Assembly: GCA_003576695.1 (NCBI GenBank)
Contig: QOZQ01000005.1
Location: 1-64,000 of the forward strand
From: Taklimakanibacter lacteus
GTDB taxonomy: Bacteria; Pseudomonadota; Alphaproteobacteria; Rhizobiales; Aestuariivirgaceae
Direction of reading: 5' to 3'
Length of the DNA stretch: 64,000 nt
In this document: positions 8,401-16,376 of the stretch, piece after piece
How positions within the stretch are numbered: position 1 is the stretch's first letter
Layout: each line of letters opens with the position of its first letter
The notes under the pieces: generated by a model
What the model saw: only the letters and a program-made list of their open reading frames with translations
Database searches by the model: none
What the model was told of the DNA's origin: nothing
Position numbers and translations under genes: made by a program

Positions 8401-10592
8401 GCAAGGACGTCGATGTCACGACATTGCGCAATGTGGTGGTCGCCGGGCAGAACAGCGTCGGCATCTTCGGCCAGAGTGCCGGTCCCGACGGACAGGGCGC
8501 CGTCGACATCCGCGTCGACAAATCCGGCAATGGCGTCGGCCTGATCTGGGCCCTGGCCGGCATGGGATCGGCGGTGCAGTTCGCCGATGGCGCCACCAAT
8601 ACGCTGCAGACGGACGGCACGCTCTATGCCCAGGGCAGCATCGTCGGGACGGGTCTGCCCAATCTGGGCGGCATCGCCATTCGCGGCGGCAGCGGCGATG
8701 AGAACCTGACCAACCTCGCTTATCTGTTCCCGGCGGCACCGCCGCCCGGAACCTTCGGCTTCGGCGCCGATTATGGCGTGCTGTTCGACATGACCACCGG
8801 CGCGCTCGATCCCGTCACCAACCTGCCGCTCTTCGATGCCGGGACGCGCACCAACAACATCATCGGAAATGTCGATGTGGCGGGCGGCAACAACAATCTC
8901 ACCAACCAGGCGGGCGCGCTCTTCATCACCGAAAAATCCGTCACACTGGATGATGACGGCAATCCCAACCCGTTGGGCTCAGGCCAGGAACTCACCAATC
9001 ATGGCCTGCTGTCGCCGGGCGATCGCGGCCGCATCCAGGTCACCGACGTGGGCGGCAATTTCGTCGAAACCCTGACCGGCAAATATTTCATCGACATCGA
9101 CCTCAACCAGCAGAATACCGGCAATCAGCTCACCGACCGGCTCAATGTGACGGGCGGATCTGGCGTAGGCGGCGAAGGCGGATTGCTGCTGCTTTCCATC
9201 AACAAGGCGTTCACCGAGTATGTGATCGTCAGCTCAGCTGAAGGCACGGCGGACAACGGCTTCACCCCCAAGCTGACGCCGCCCGCCATCGGCTTCAATT
9301 TCAAGGTGAAGCTCGCCAATGCCGACCAGGACCTGGTGCTCTATGCCGATAAACCGCCGCTCGAGGATCTGTTAAAGGATCCGGCCTCGGGAACGCGCGA
9401 TCCCAATGTCTGGCGCATGGGCGAAGGCCTCGACAATATCGAGAACGCGATCACGGTCGATGACCCGTTCAACTATCTGATCAACATCCTGCGCCTGCAG
9501 CCCGACGCGAAGGCGCTCGGCGATGCGGTCGTGACGCTGACGCCGAGCCAGGCGCCGCATATCTTCGAGGCCACCTTCCGCCGCAACATGGCGTTCCTCG
9601 ACCAGATGATCGACTGCCCCCAGGATTTCGGACAAGGCTGGTTTGCCGACCGGCGCAGCTGCGTGTGGGGAAAGTTCAGCTACAGCGTATATGACCGCGA
9701 CAGCGTCGAGGACAGCCCGACCAATGCGGATGTCTATAGCGGGTTCAGCTTCGGCGCCCATGCGGCGGTCGACGAGAACTGGCAGCTCGGCTTCGGATTC
9801 GAGAAGGGCGAGATCAATTCCGACCAGGAGCGCGACGGATCGCCACTTTCGACGCTCGAGAGCGACATCTATCAGTTCGGCGCCTCGGCCACCTACCGCA
9901 ATTCGGGCTTCGGAATGGCGCTGGCGGCGGCCGGCTCCTATGGCGACTGGGACGCCAGGCGCTTCGTCAATGTCAACGGCTTCGTCCAGAATTATACGAG
10001 CTTCGAGGGCATCATGATGAACGAGGCGGGCGTCGAGCAGCCGGCCTTCGTCAACAACGAGATCGTGTTCGACGGCGTCTCCGGCACCGCGCGCAGCAAG
10101 CCTGAGGTCTTCACCTTCAACCCGCGCCTGCGGCTGAGCTATATCGACACTTTCGGTGGCGTCGACGTGATGCCCTATCTCGATGTCGACGCCTATATCC
10201 TGCACAGCGAGCGGCGCGAGGAGGAAGGCGTCGGCCTCACCAATCTCGAATATCCGGCGAAGACCGAGACGGCCTTCACCTTCACGCCGGGCCTCGAGCT
10301 CGGCGGCACGACGCAGCTCGACGAGGGATCGGCGATCCGCGCCTTCCTGCGCGGCAGCGTCATGCTGGCCACCGATGACAGCTGGACGGCGCTGACGCAG
10401 TTCGCCGCGGCGCCGGAGGGATTGCCCGATATCGAGATCATCGACGATTACGACGATGTCCTCGGCAAGGTCGATGCGGGTCTCATGGCCTTCGGGGCCT
10501 GGGGCCATCAATTGCGACTCAACTACAGCGGCATATTCGGCGAGACCACCGAGCAGCATGCGGTGAGCGGCGACTTCACCTACCGGTTCTAG
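2472..10592 (+). CDS. Giant Gly-rich autotransporter (type Va secretion), 2706 aa
   Basis: A GTG start at 2472 follows a GGGGG-containing leader. The N-terminus is long (about 58 residues) with a basic segment, a hydrophobic stretch (ASALAALAVSCY) and a plausible signal-peptidase site after VRA, resembling extended autotransporter signal peptides. Residues of about 60-2100 form the passenger, built of about 32 imperfect repeats (period near 63 residues) each centred on AQSIGGGGGSGGF-like blocks between short beta strands, which suggests a beta-helix. Residues of about 2396-2706 are the membrane barrel (GKFSYSVYDRD onward) ending in the terminal aromatic motif YRF used by the BAM complex. The likely role is surface adhesion or matrix; the ligand is unknown. 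Synonymous repeat DNA makes this gene prone to recombination and misassembly. Confidence 0.93.
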   Translation: MTKIGSSLSLGSVWVADAFAMPLAQPSKRWMRRPMGASALAALAVSCYQFIDLSQVRADDACVGGGGIITCSGDQSEGVNGSGNTSVTVNNLNQPIAPPDNVPGIIVTNTGTGGSDGGGIGEDGGNGGTGPSVLINFDGSQPISTDGTPAAGIFGRSTGGSGGNGGNAAIVNAGDAGNGGAGGSVTINSSGTIQSTGTDSPGLMAISRGGNGGIGGDSSVTGDAGTGGGGGAAGAVTVNNQSNITTGESGSAGIIARSLGGNGGNGGDGFLVIIGSGGGGGATGIGGPVNVTSTGVITTTGPSNAAGIFAQSVGGFAGSGGDAIGLITFGGDGNSGGHGGNVEVHVNGGSITTSGSSSSAVFAQSVGGGGGAGGVGGGLVGFGGAGTVGGNGGTVLVTNSVALTTNGVQSAGIFAQSVGGSGGSGAPAGGAFAIGGSGGPGGNGSGVTVNSSGPITTQLEQSDGIFAQSVGGGGGSGGVAGGLVGIGGTGGEGGIGGAVSVTASTSITTSGTNSAGIYAQSIGGGGGRGGATGGVVAVGGKGSSGGGAGTVTVNNSAAITTNGIGSEAIFAQSIGGGGGDGGFAGGWFNFGGSGAKGGNGGLVTVTNSGNLTTHKEQSSALFAQSVGGGGGSGGGAVGGGLFISLSIGGSGGPGGTGGEVKINEFNNAGTPGYTIITEGERSAGVFAQSIGGGGGNGGYAVSAAVGLYGGAAASFGGTAAGGGDAAQVIVGNNGSITTKGNFSAGISAQSTGGGGGDGGFSIAAAASTGAAASLSFGGKGGAAGAGKKVTVNSFTTIDTTGTQSHGIFAHSAGGGGGTGGFAISVAGAPYGALGLSFGGDGAGGGAGGEVLVNSTGNITTKGTLAHGILAESIGGGGGSGGFSIAAGLTISSGGVSADLSFGGKGDGGGEGQRVDVNSTGKIDVAGQGAIGIFAQSVGGGGGNGGFAGALSVAAGTTFGLSMGGAGGTASKGGIVNVTNNGTIVTGGENGIGILAQSIGGGGGYGGFGLVGTFSLDGDAEGHSIGGTGGKGGAGDNVTVNHTGDITTNGNNAAGILAQSVSGGGGTGGFSAGVSASYKANAKLGGVGGTGGDAANTTDDNLTVVTVNAGGGKILTKGAMSHGIHAQSIGGGGGSGGFAVGAGLSIKGESEAEVGGGSAGAGGNAGQVKVTNSGAIETQGHLAIGIFAQSVGGGGGTGGFAIGGSFTSGDDAGAATNSVGGSGGVASRGGNVEVTNQASGTILTLGNRSHGIQAQSIGGGGGSGGFAIGAAVSLDGDAESDIGGGAGGAGGNAGTVTVVNHGSIETRGKDAIGVFAQSVGGGGGDGGFSITGSYGSKAANNSVGGNGGGSSMGGTVSVTNTGSITTGEVNSIGILAQSIGGGGGSGGFSISAALSSDEGGENSSVGGEGTGGGNGGDVTVINSGTILTKKSESTGIKAQSIGGGGGNGAFTIAGSLSSGGDTTSSVGGNAGGGGNGGVVKVTNTGTITVAGANSFGVFAQSVGGGGGSGGISGGLSTGGQIDNVVGGSGGKGGNGGEVTVESSGDIFVTGANSSAVFAQSVAGGGGWGGLYLGLGGGGSDGLKVGLGATGNPLDGLPVTGETGKVTVTINGQTTITEGKLSYGLLAQAIGGGGGAAGTVMDGLLNLTGSNVVMDVGSNGAMNGHGKLLTGSYSNDATMGGVGSIGLIAQSIGGGGGVNGMALDQVSLNPAGNDEFLIRVGGFSAGAQHTGGGTGGGFDFTATGTVTTKEKNAIGVLAQTIGGGGGVGNLTVESVTNTANALRITVGGSQLTEGDGGDASKVTAQDTIVTGGALSHGMVAQSIGGGGGVSNLLFQNGVSTSGVTITLGSGGTGAGGDGGDLTATAADVSTTGSGAMGIVAQSIGGGGGLTGIFSNGLIFGQDGFSAGPLTIVGGAAADGDGGVVAVFANGAVHTTGYGAHGVVAQSIGGGGGIAGGGLFATTLGGTSAFAGSVGGDGSGKDVDVTTLRNVVVAGQNSVGIFGQSAGPDGQGAVDIRVDKSGNGVGLIWALAGMGSAVQFADGATNTLQTDGTLYAQGSIVGTGLPNLGGIAIRGGSGDENLTNLAYLFPAAPPPGTFGFGADYGVLFDMTTGALDPVTNLPLFDAGTRTNNIIGNVDVAGGNNNLTNQAGALFITEKSVTLDDDGNPNPLGSGQELTNHGLLSPGDRGRIQVTDVGGNFVETLTGKYFIDIDLNQQNTGNQLTDRLNVTGGSGVGGEGGLLLLSINKAFTEYVIVSSAEGTADNGFTPKLTPPAIGFNFKVKLANADQDLVLYADKPPLEDLLKDPASGTRDPNVWRMGEGLDNIENAITVDDPFNYLINILRLQPDAKALGDAVVTLTPSQAPHIFEATFRRNMAFLDQMIDCPQDFGQGWFADRRSCVWGKFSYSVYDRDSVEDSPTNADVYSGFSFGAHAAVDENWQLGFGFEKGEINSDQERDGSPLSTLESDIYQFGASATYRNSGFGMALAAAGSYGDWDARRFVNVNGFVQNYTSFEGIMMNEAGVEQPAFVNNEIVFDGVSGTARSKPEVFTFNPRLRLSYIDTFGGVDVMPYLDVDAYILHSERREEEGVGLTNLEYPAKTETAFTFTPGLELGGTTQLDEGSAIRAFLRGSVMLATDDSWTALTQFAAAPEGLPDIEIIDDYDDVLGKVDAGLMAFGAWGHQLRLNYSGIFGETTEQHAVSGDFTYRF
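2915..8530 (+). repeat. Tandem imperfect Gly-rich repeats inside the autotransporter passenger
   Basis: I count about 32 copies of a block with the pattern (G/A)-(I/V)-x-A-Q-S-(I/V)-G-G-G-G-G-x-G-G-F, spaced roughly 190 bases apart. Early copies (up to about 3420) and late copies (after about 7140) are more degenerate than the middle ones, and the last reads GIFGQSAGPDG. Confidence 0.9.
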
Positions 10593-10655
10593 AATCAGGC
10601 TGGCTTCGGGCGCCGATCTGCGCCATCTTCGGGCGCTCTCGGCAAAGGAGGCAGC

Positions 10656-11207
10656 GTGCCCACTGGCTGGACCACCCGCGCGCGGCGCGGCATCTTCGCG
10701 CTCTGCATTGTCGTCTCGATTCCCGGCACTGCCGGCATGGCCCAGGATGCGACCAATCTGCCGGGCGGCGCCAGTGCCATGAGCGAGACCCATGGCGACT
10801 GGACGGTCAATTGCGCGGACAAGCAGGGCAAAAAGATATGCACCATGTCGCAGCAGGGCTTCGACAAGGACAGGAAGCAGCGACTCCTCGCCATCGAGCT
10901 TGCCATGCCGGAGAAGAACCGGCTGCAGGGCATGATCGCCTTGCCCTTCGGGCTTCTTCTCAAGCCCGGCGTGACGCTGAGGATCGATGACGGCGCGGCG
11001 GCCGCGCCCCTGCCTTTCCGCACCTGCCTGCCGCTGGGCTGCCTGGTTCCGCTCGATATCGATGCGAAGACCGTGGACCTGCTGCGCAAAGGCAAGGCCA
11101 TCAATATCACGGCGACCGTGGCGCAGACCAACGAGCCCGTCACTTTCACGGTTTCCCTGAGCGGCTTCAGCACCGCGCTGGCGCGGACGGTCGAGCTGGC
11201 GAAATAG
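10656..11207 (+). CDS. Invasion-associated locus B (IalB)-like periplasmic protein
   Basis: 183 residues with a signal peptide (hydrophobic core ALCIVVSIPG, cleavage likely after GMA). The mature part opens with the HGDWTVNCAD motif and has four cysteines in the IalB arrangement: VNC...KKICTM and FRTCLPLGCLVPL. IalB was named in Bartonella as an invasion factor, but the family is widespread in non-pathogenic alphaproteobacteria and its biochemical role is unresolved. The GTG start at 10656 is supported by AAGGAGG seven bases upstream. It lies 63 bases after the autotransporter and could be read from the same transcript, although nothing shows that directly. Confidence 0.85.
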   Translation: MPTGWTTRARRGIFALCIVVSIPGTAGMAQDATNLPGGASAMSETHGDWTVNCADKQGKKICTMSQQGFDKDRKQRLLAIELAMPEKNRLQGMIALPFGLLLKPGVTLRIDDGAAAAPLPFRTCLPLGCLVPLDIDAKTVDLLRKGKAINITATVAQTNEPVTFTVSLSGFSTALARTVELAK

Positions 11208-11228
11208 AGCGCCATGGCGCGGCCGCCA

Positions 11229-12857
11229 TCACGGGTTGATCAGCTCCTTGGGCGGCACATCGAAATCGGAGCGCGCGGTGGTGCGCTCGATGAGGCGATG
11301 GGCGCGCGGCGGCCCGGCGCCCTTGTGCAGCCGGCGGATCTTCTCGCCCACCGCATCATCGGCGAAGGTGACGCGCTGGGCGAGGCGCACATAGTCGACC
11401 CAGGTCGGCACATTGTACATCTCGGTCCATAATTCGGGATTCTCGACGTCTCGGAAGAGCGCCCAGTGGCGCGCCCCGTCCCGCCGGCGGATGCGCCGGC
11501 GTTCGGCCATGGCGTCGAGGAAATCGCGCGTATCCTCGGGGCGGATGATGTATTCGACGGTGATCCGGATCGGCCCGCTGCGCGGCTTGAGATCGAGCGC
11601 GAGGCTGGGCTCGCGCCAGCGGCCGAGCGGGTCGAGATTGAGCTCGCGCTGATCCGGCATGGCGAACCAGCGCAGGCCCATGAGCACCCCCAGGAGCGCA
11701 ACTCCCGACGCCCAGAGCAGTGCGTTGTCCGAGCCCCTCTCCTCGGCGATGAGGCCCCAGACCCAGCTGCCGAGCGCCATGCCGCCGAAGGTCGCCGTCT
11801 GATAGAGCGACAGGACACGGCCGACCACCCAGCGCGGGGTGGAAAGCTGCAAGGTGATGTTGAAGAGCGACAGCGTGACGACCCAGCTGGCGCCACCGAG
11901 CATCAGAGCAGCACCGGTGAGCCAGGGCGAGGAACTGATGGCCGCCGTGGCGAGGCAGATGACGAAGCCCAGGAAGCCCAGCCGCACGCAATTTTCATTG
12001 GAGAACAGATTGCGCAGCCGCGCACTCGACAGAGCGCCGCCGACGGCGCCCATGCCGAAGGCGCCGAAGAGCAGGCCGTAGAGCAGAGCATCGCCCTGCA
12101 GCAGGTCGCGGGCGATGAGCGGCAACAGGGCCACAGAGGCGATGGTGGCAAAGCCGAAGACCGCGGCGCGGAACTGCACCCGCCGGATATTGGGCGACAT
12201 TGCGAGATAGCGCAGCCCGGCCGCCATCGCGGTGCCCATCGATTCGCGCGGCAGCCGGTCGGCGGTGGCCGCCGGGCGCCAGCGCGACAGCACGACGATC
12301 AGTGCCACATAGCTCGCCGCATTGATCGCGAAGGCCGTCACCGCGCCCGCCGCCGCCACGATGATGCCGCCAAGCGCCGGGCCGACACTGCGGCAAAGAT
12401 TGTAGTTCATGCTGTTCAAGGTCACCGCACCCGGAATATCCGAGCGCGGGACCATGTCGCCGACGGCCGCCTGCCAGGAGGGATTGTTGAGGGCATTGCC
12501 GCAGCCCAGCAGGAAGGTGAAGGCCAGAAGCAGCCAGGGTGTCAGCATCCCCAGATAGGCCGAGACGGCGAGCAGCACCGAAACCACCAGCATGAAGCCC
12601 TGCGCGACCAGCATCACCTTGCGGCGGCCGAAATTGTCGGCAATGGCGCCCGAGGGAAGCGAGAACAGCATGATGGGAAGCGCCAGCGACGCCTGGACCA
12701 GCGCCACCATATCGACCGAGCTCGAGATGGCGGTCATCAGCCAGGCGGCGCCGACATTCTGGATCAGCGAGCCCAGATTGGACACGAAACTTGCGGTCCA
12801 CACCGCCCGGAAGACCGGATGCCGCAACGGCGCCAGAGATGAAATGCGATCAGGCAA
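11229..12857 (-). CDS. MFS_3-type major facilitator exporter with C-terminal cytosolic domain
   Basis: 542 residues. The first about 400 form a 12-helix MFS transporter with the loop 2-3 signature FGRRKVMLVAQ; it resembles the enterobactin-exporter-like MFS_3 group. The last about 140 residues (from ITVEYIIRPEDTRDF) are a soluble domain with an antibiotic-biosynthesis-monooxygenase-like ferredoxin fold, which is normal for this MFS subgroup rather than a new fusion. The best start is TTG at 12857 after GGGGACC; no in-frame ATG lies nearby. The substrate is unknown; drug or siderophore export is an inference from the family. It ends convergently with the IalB-like gene. Confidence 0.85.
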   Translation of the reverse strand: MPDRISSLAPLRHPVFRAVWTASFVSNLGSLIQNVGAAWLMTAISSSVDMVALVQASLALPIMLFSLPSGAIADNFGRRKVMLVAQGFMLVVSVLLAVSAYLGMLTPWLLLAFTFLLGCGNALNNPSWQAAVGDMVPRSDIPGAVTLNSMNYNLCRSVGPALGGIIVAAAGAVTAFAINAASYVALIVVLSRWRPAATADRLPRESMGTAMAAGLRYLAMSPNIRRVQFRAAVFGFATIASVALLPLIARDLLQGDALLYGLLFGAFGMGAVGGALSSARLRNLFSNENCVRLGFLGFVICLATAAISSSPWLTGAALMLGGASWVVTLSLFNITLQLSTPRWVVGRVLSLYQTATFGGMALGSWVWGLIAEERGSDNALLWASGVALLGVLMGLRWFAMPDQRELNLDPLGRWREPSLALDLKPRSGPIRITVEYIIRPEDTRDFLDAMAERRRIRRRDGARHWALFRDVENPELWTEMYNVPTWVDYVRLAQRVTFADDAVGEKIRRLHKGAGPPRAHRLIERTTARSDFDVPPKELINP

Positions 12858-12989
12858 TAGTCTTGCGGTCCCCGCTGACCGGCAGGCGCTTGGCGCGCCA
12901 CCGCCGGATCAGTGTTGATTGAAGGCCCGCAAGCCGCGAGTCAACCATGCCGCTGTTGCAAGGACGGCAAGCCGGCCATGCGCAAGGCT

Positions 12990-14051
12990 TCACTTGGTGC
13001 CGGACACCAGACCGCTGGCCGGTTCCGCCGATCCGATATCGTTCTTGAGCCAGCACTCCCCGCGGGCCGCAACAAAGGTGAAGGCCTTGCAAACCTCGGC
13101 CTCACTGCAGGCGAGAAGACAGGTCTTGAACTTCATGCCCTTCAACCGGTCGATGTCGTTACCCGGATAGTCCGTTTCATCGCGGACCGTCATGGCGATA
13201 TGCCGGATGCCTGCCTCAAGCCGGGCGCGATAACCCGAAATGGCCCAGGGATAGCCGATGGCGAGTTCGGCGCTCGCTTTCAGGAAGCAGGCGGAATGCT
13301 TCTGGTTGAAGGTGAAAGCGGCGCACTCGCCATCACCCACGCAGCGTGCCTCGCAATCGGCAGCGTCGATGTTGCGGATCGGCATGCCGGGAAGGTCGAG
13401 ACCGATCAAGTCGATTGCGGGGACCCGCTTCATGGAAGCGGCAGGCGCCTTGTCCAGGGAACCGGTTATGCCTTCCTGTGTGTAGGTGCCGGCCTCGATG
13501 CCGAGACTGCGGGCATCATCGATGGAGAGCCAGTACATCCTCTCGGGCGGCGCCCCGGTAATATGCGCGATCGTCCGGCGCGGCAAAGCCAGCCCCCTCA
13601 AATACTCCGTGACGACGGCATTCGCGGTCGTGCTCCTGCGCGCCCTTCCGCCCCTGCTGACATAGGCGGCGTGAAAGCCGATTTGCGAACTCTCCGCCAT
13701 GAGGCGCGGAGTCCCGCCAAGCCAGGCGAGCGCGCAGGCCGAAGCGCAGTTGATCGCGGACGGCACGACGGTGCGAAACCCCTTCTGGCGGATGGCCCTG
13801 CCGATCTGCACTCCGGCGACGGCATTGCCGCCTGGGCTCTTGAGGAGAACAACCGCATGGATCAGATCTTGTGTTTTGCGCAGGAACTCGACGGTGTCCG
13901 CGAAATCAAGCTCGCCTGCGACCGTGACCAGCGACGGGCCGGATCCTGACGAAACGGAAATCTGTGCCGGCGCGGCATCATCGACGCCAGCCAGCCAGAC
14001 GACGCAAGCCAGCGCCAGCCGCAACACCCTCAAACGAGCAATTTCGATCAT
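12990..14051 (-). CDS. Secreted ClpP/crotonase-fold protein with two PAN/Apple-like domains
   Basis: 353 residues. A signal peptide (1 to about 29, ending PAQ) is followed by a ClpP-like domain (about 33-200). KSPGGN at 71-76 is the oxyanion-hole loop, CASACALAW places the likely nucleophile Ser at 104, and GFHAAY gives His at 127, matching the Ser-His order of ClpP/SppA-like peptidases. The rest (about 215-350) contains two cysteine-paired segments, DCEARCVGDGECAAFTF...ACFLK and CLLACSEAEVCKAFTF...ECWLKND, which look like PAN/Apple carbohydrate- or protein-binding modules. I infer a periplasmic peptidase or degenerate peptidase with a binding tail. It is monocistronic. Confidence 0.78.
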   Translation of the reverse strand: MIEIARLRVLRLALACVVWLAGVDDAAPAQISVSSGSGPSLVTVAGELDFADTVEFLRKTQDLIHAVVLLKSPGGNAVAGVQIGRAIRQKGFRTVVPSAINCASACALAWLGGTPRLMAESSQIGFHAAYVSRGGRARRSTTANAVVTEYLRGLALPRRTIAHITGAPPERMYWLSIDDARSLGIEAGTYTQEGITGSLDKAPAASMKRVPAIDLIGLDLPGMPIRNIDAADCEARCVGDGECAAFTFNQKHSACFLKASAELAIGYPWAISGYRARLEAGIRHIAMTVRDETDYPGNDIDRLKGMKFKTCLLACSEAEVCKAFTFVAARGECWLKNDIGSAEPASGLVSGTK

Positions 14052-14211
14052 CGAGCGGCATCCACCCCCGGCGCCTGCTTCATGATGGCATGATTCCGAA
14101 CGAAATGGCAGGTGCTGCGGCTGGTTTGGACGTCACGTTCGGCGAATTCCATGCCGATTTAATCGAGGCACATGATCAGACTGTATTTCTGTTTTCCGGT
14201 CATCACCTCGT

Positions 14212-14880
14212 TCAATCGTCACGCCACGATCCCCACTCGTAAGTGGGGGATTGCGGCCAGCCTTCCGGCGAGTCTTCCCATGCCTCCTGGCGTCCATAAG
14301 GCGTCAGGTCGAGAAGCTGGCGAAATCCCGAAGGCTCGACGCCGCGGCCGGTGGTGAAATAGCTGCGGCAGACCACGCCGTCTCCTCCCTTCAGGAAAAC
14401 ACTGAGCCCGAAATCCTCGCCATCCTCGCTGCTGACGCCCATATCGGCGTTGAAGGTGCTGCCGGCCGAGGAATAGAACGGGACGGTCCAACCCTTGCGT
14501 TTCCGCAAATCGGCGAGACGCGGATAGGGCGCCAGCGCCACGGCTACGAAGCTCGTGTCCCTGGCATGGAGATGAGCCAGATGCCCGACATCGTCGATAC
14601 GGCGGGCGCAGCCGGCGCAGGCGGTTTGCCAGTCGGGAGCGAACATGAAGTGATAGACGATCAGTTGCCGACGCCCGGCAAAAAGATCCCGTATCGACGC
14701 CCTCCCGTCGGCGCCAGCAAGGACATAGTCACGGCCGAGCGGCACCATGGGCAAGCGGCGGCGCTGCGCCGCAAGCTCGTCGAGCAATCGCGTTGCCGCC
14801 TTTTCCCGGACCAGCAGCCGGTCGCGGGCGGCCTGCCATTCAGCTCGCGTGACGATGGCCGGCAGGGGAACGCCCTTCAC
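14212..14880 (-). CDS. DUF899 family thioredoxin-like protein
   Basis: 222 residues from a GTG at 14880 whose first bases overlap the stop of the AraC-type gene (GTGA), with GGAGG eight bases upstream; this start is preferred over the ATG at 14904. DUF899 proteins have a thioredoxin-like fold. YHFMFAPDWQTACAGCARRID carries the two cysteines in a CxxC arrangement, and the ending WGSWRDD is typical of the family. The activity is not established. Translational coupling to the AraC/GyrI-like regulator suggests that the regulator controls it. Confidence 0.85.
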   Translation of the reverse strand: MKGVPLPAIVTRAEWQAARDRLLVREKAATRLLDELAAQRRRLPMVPLGRDYVLAGADGRASIRDLFAGRRQLIVYHFMFAPDWQTACAGCARRIDDVGHLAHLHARDTSFVAVALAPYPRLADLRKRKGWTVPFYSSAGSTFNADMGVSSEDGEDFGLSVFLKGGDGVVCRSYFTTGRGVEPSGFRQLLDLTPYGRQEAWEDSPEGWPQSPTYEWGSWRDD

Positions 14881-15716
14881 CGCGCGGCCTCCAGAGGTAT
14901 CCACAATGTAAGGCCGCCCTCACCCGTGCCTGGATCGAAGGCCGGATTGTGACGCTCGATAGCGGGCGCGTCGGCGGGCCTCAGCCCCTGCGCCGGCAGG
15001 GCCTCGTTCCAGATCGTTGTGTAGGTTTCGTAGATCCGCGAGACGTGCCCCTTATGCTCGAATATCGCATATCGGCGTGGCGCGATTTCGAGCCTCGCCA
15101 GCTCTTCCGGGATATCGCCGAAGCGCGACACCTCGACTGCGCAGATATAGGGAAACTGGCCATTGTCGTCCGGTGCATGGCTGATGCCGATCGGGATGTG
15201 ATCCAGCTTAGCCGGGATGGCTTCATAGTAGGCCATGAAACGCTGCCATTGCGCCGGAATGCCGATCGTCGTCGCAAAGGTGAAGACCTGCGAAAGCCCG
15301 ACGGCGCGGATCGGCCCCTCATCGCAGAGGCGCGGCACCGCCAGATGCCCCTGCGGCTGCGTCTTGAGCTCCAGCGGCGCAGTCAATTCGAGTCCGGCGA
15401 GGCTGCGGCCATCGCGCACGCTTTCGGGCGTCCTGCCGAATTGCTCGCGAAAAGCGCGGGTGAAGGCCTCGTGCGAGCTATAGCCCGCCTCGAGCGCCAC
15501 AGCGAGAATATCCGGCGCGCCATCGGCCAGGATGCGCGCGGCTTCGCTCAGGCGCCGGGCGCGCAGATATCTGACCACCGACAGCCCGGTCGCCGTGCCG
15601 AAGGCATTGGCGAGATGCGAGCGCGAGACGCCACAGGCCTCGGCGATCGAAACCAGCGTGATCGGCTGCTGCAAATTGCGCTCGATGACCCAAAGCGCGT
15701 TGTCGGCAATCGGCAT
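14877..15716 (-). CDS. AraC-type regulator with GyrI-like effector domain
   Basis: 279 residues. Residues 1-100 hold the two helix-turn-helix units of AraC regulators (SIAEACGVSRSHLANAF and ALEAGYSSHEAFTRAFREQFG). Residues of about 115-279 form a GyrI-like/effector-binding domain with the ending GLTLWIPLE. Such proteins (Rob/SoxS-like with GyrI tail) bind small lipophilic ligands and activate adjacent detoxification genes. It overlaps the DUF899 gene by four bases and heads that operon. The DNA-binding part is N-terminal, the reverse of classical AraC. Confidence 0.88.
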   Translation of the reverse strand: MPIADNALWVIERNLQQPITLVSIAEACGVSRSHLANAFGTATGLSVVRYLRARRLSEAARILADGAPDILAVALEAGYSSHEAFTRAFREQFGRTPESVRDGRSLAGLELTAPLELKTQPQGHLAVPRLCDEGPIRAVGLSQVFTFATTIGIPAQWQRFMAYYEAIPAKLDHIPIGISHAPDDNGQFPYICAVEVSRFGDIPEELARLEIAPRRYAIFEHKGHVSRIYETYTTIWNEALPAQGLRPADAPAIERHNPAFDPGTGEGGLTLWIPLEAAR

Positions 15717-15791
15717 GAATTATCCTCTTCGACCGCTCCCATAACAAGGATGCGGAGATGCCGCTTGATCGTTCGTCCAGACAGGCGCCGA

Positions 15792-16250
15792 TCAGTTGCG
15801 CTGCTTCAGGAAATCCCGGAAGGCGTTCAAGGTCTCGAGGCTGACATGATGCTCGATGCCCTCGGCATCGACTCGGGCGATTTCCGGGCTGATGCCGAGC
15901 GCGCAGAGGAAATTCTCGACGATCTGGTGGCGCTCGCGGCTCTTCCCGGCAAGGCTCGAGCCCTCCTCGGTGAGGAACACGCCGCGATAGGGGCGCTGCT
16001 GGATGAGACCGTCGGCGGCGAGCCGCTTCAGCATCTTGGCGACGGTCGGCTGGGCGACGCCCAGACGCTGGGCAATATCGACCTGGCGCGCCTCGCCGCG
16101 GTCGGCAATGAGATCGGCAATGAGCTCGACATAATCCTCGACCAGCTCGGTGCGCCGGTTGTGGCGGGTCTGGCGGAAGCTTTCGACATGAGTATCGGCG
16201 TCCACCAAAGTGCTTTCGGGGATCGCTGCGGCTTTCTTCACTTTCATCAC
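15792..16250 (-). CDS. mntR: Manganese-responsive DtxR-family repressor MntR
   Basis: 152 residues, the usual length for proteobacterial MntR. The winged helix is visible ([32 protein letters not shown]), followed by the metal-binding dimerisation helices with [17 protein letters not shown] and [11 protein letters not shown], where the Glu/His residues of the family's metal site lie. It lacks the SH3 domain of DtxR/IdeR, which separates MntR from iron sensors. It is transcribed divergently from the multicopper oxidase/ZIP operon, and two inverted repeats of the MntR type lie in the shared 126-bp spacer, so both autoregulation and control of that operon are likely. Confidence 0.9.
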   Translation of the reverse strand: MMKVKKAAAIPESTLVDADTHVESFRQTRHNRRTELVEDYVELIADLIADRGEARQVDIAQRLGVAQPTVAKMLKRLAADGLIQQRPYRGVFLTEEGSSLAGKSRERHQIVENFLCALGISPEIARVDAEGIEHHVSLETLNAFRDFLKQRN

Positions 16251-16270
16251 GGCACTCGGAAATAAACTTC

Positions 16271-16284
16271 TTAGCTCCGGCTAT
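16271..16284. promoter_or_regulatory. Candidate MntR operator, mntR-proximal
   Basis: TTAGC-TCCG-GCTAT: short inverted arms with a four-base spacer, continued by ACGATGTT on the right. Its geometry matches the second site at 16312. It starts 21 bases from the mntR start codon, suited to autorepression. It is less symmetric than the other site. Confidence 0.5.
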
Positions 16285-16311
16285 ACGATGTTCCTGGATT
16301 AACATCAAAAC

Positions 16312-16325
16312 ATAGCCATTGCTAT
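16312..16325. promoter_or_regulatory. Candidate MntR operator, oxidase-proximal
   Basis: ATAGC-CATT-GCTAT is preceded by AAAAC and followed by AACATT. The core matches the known enterobacterial MntR box, AACATAGC...GCTATGTT, in sequence and roughly in spacing. It lies 52 bases upstream of the oxidase start, in an AT-rich promoter region. Confidence 0.62.
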
Positions 16326-16376
16326 AACATTACTCTTGTGCTCTTATTATTGCCCGGGGCTAACAAGGAGCGGATC

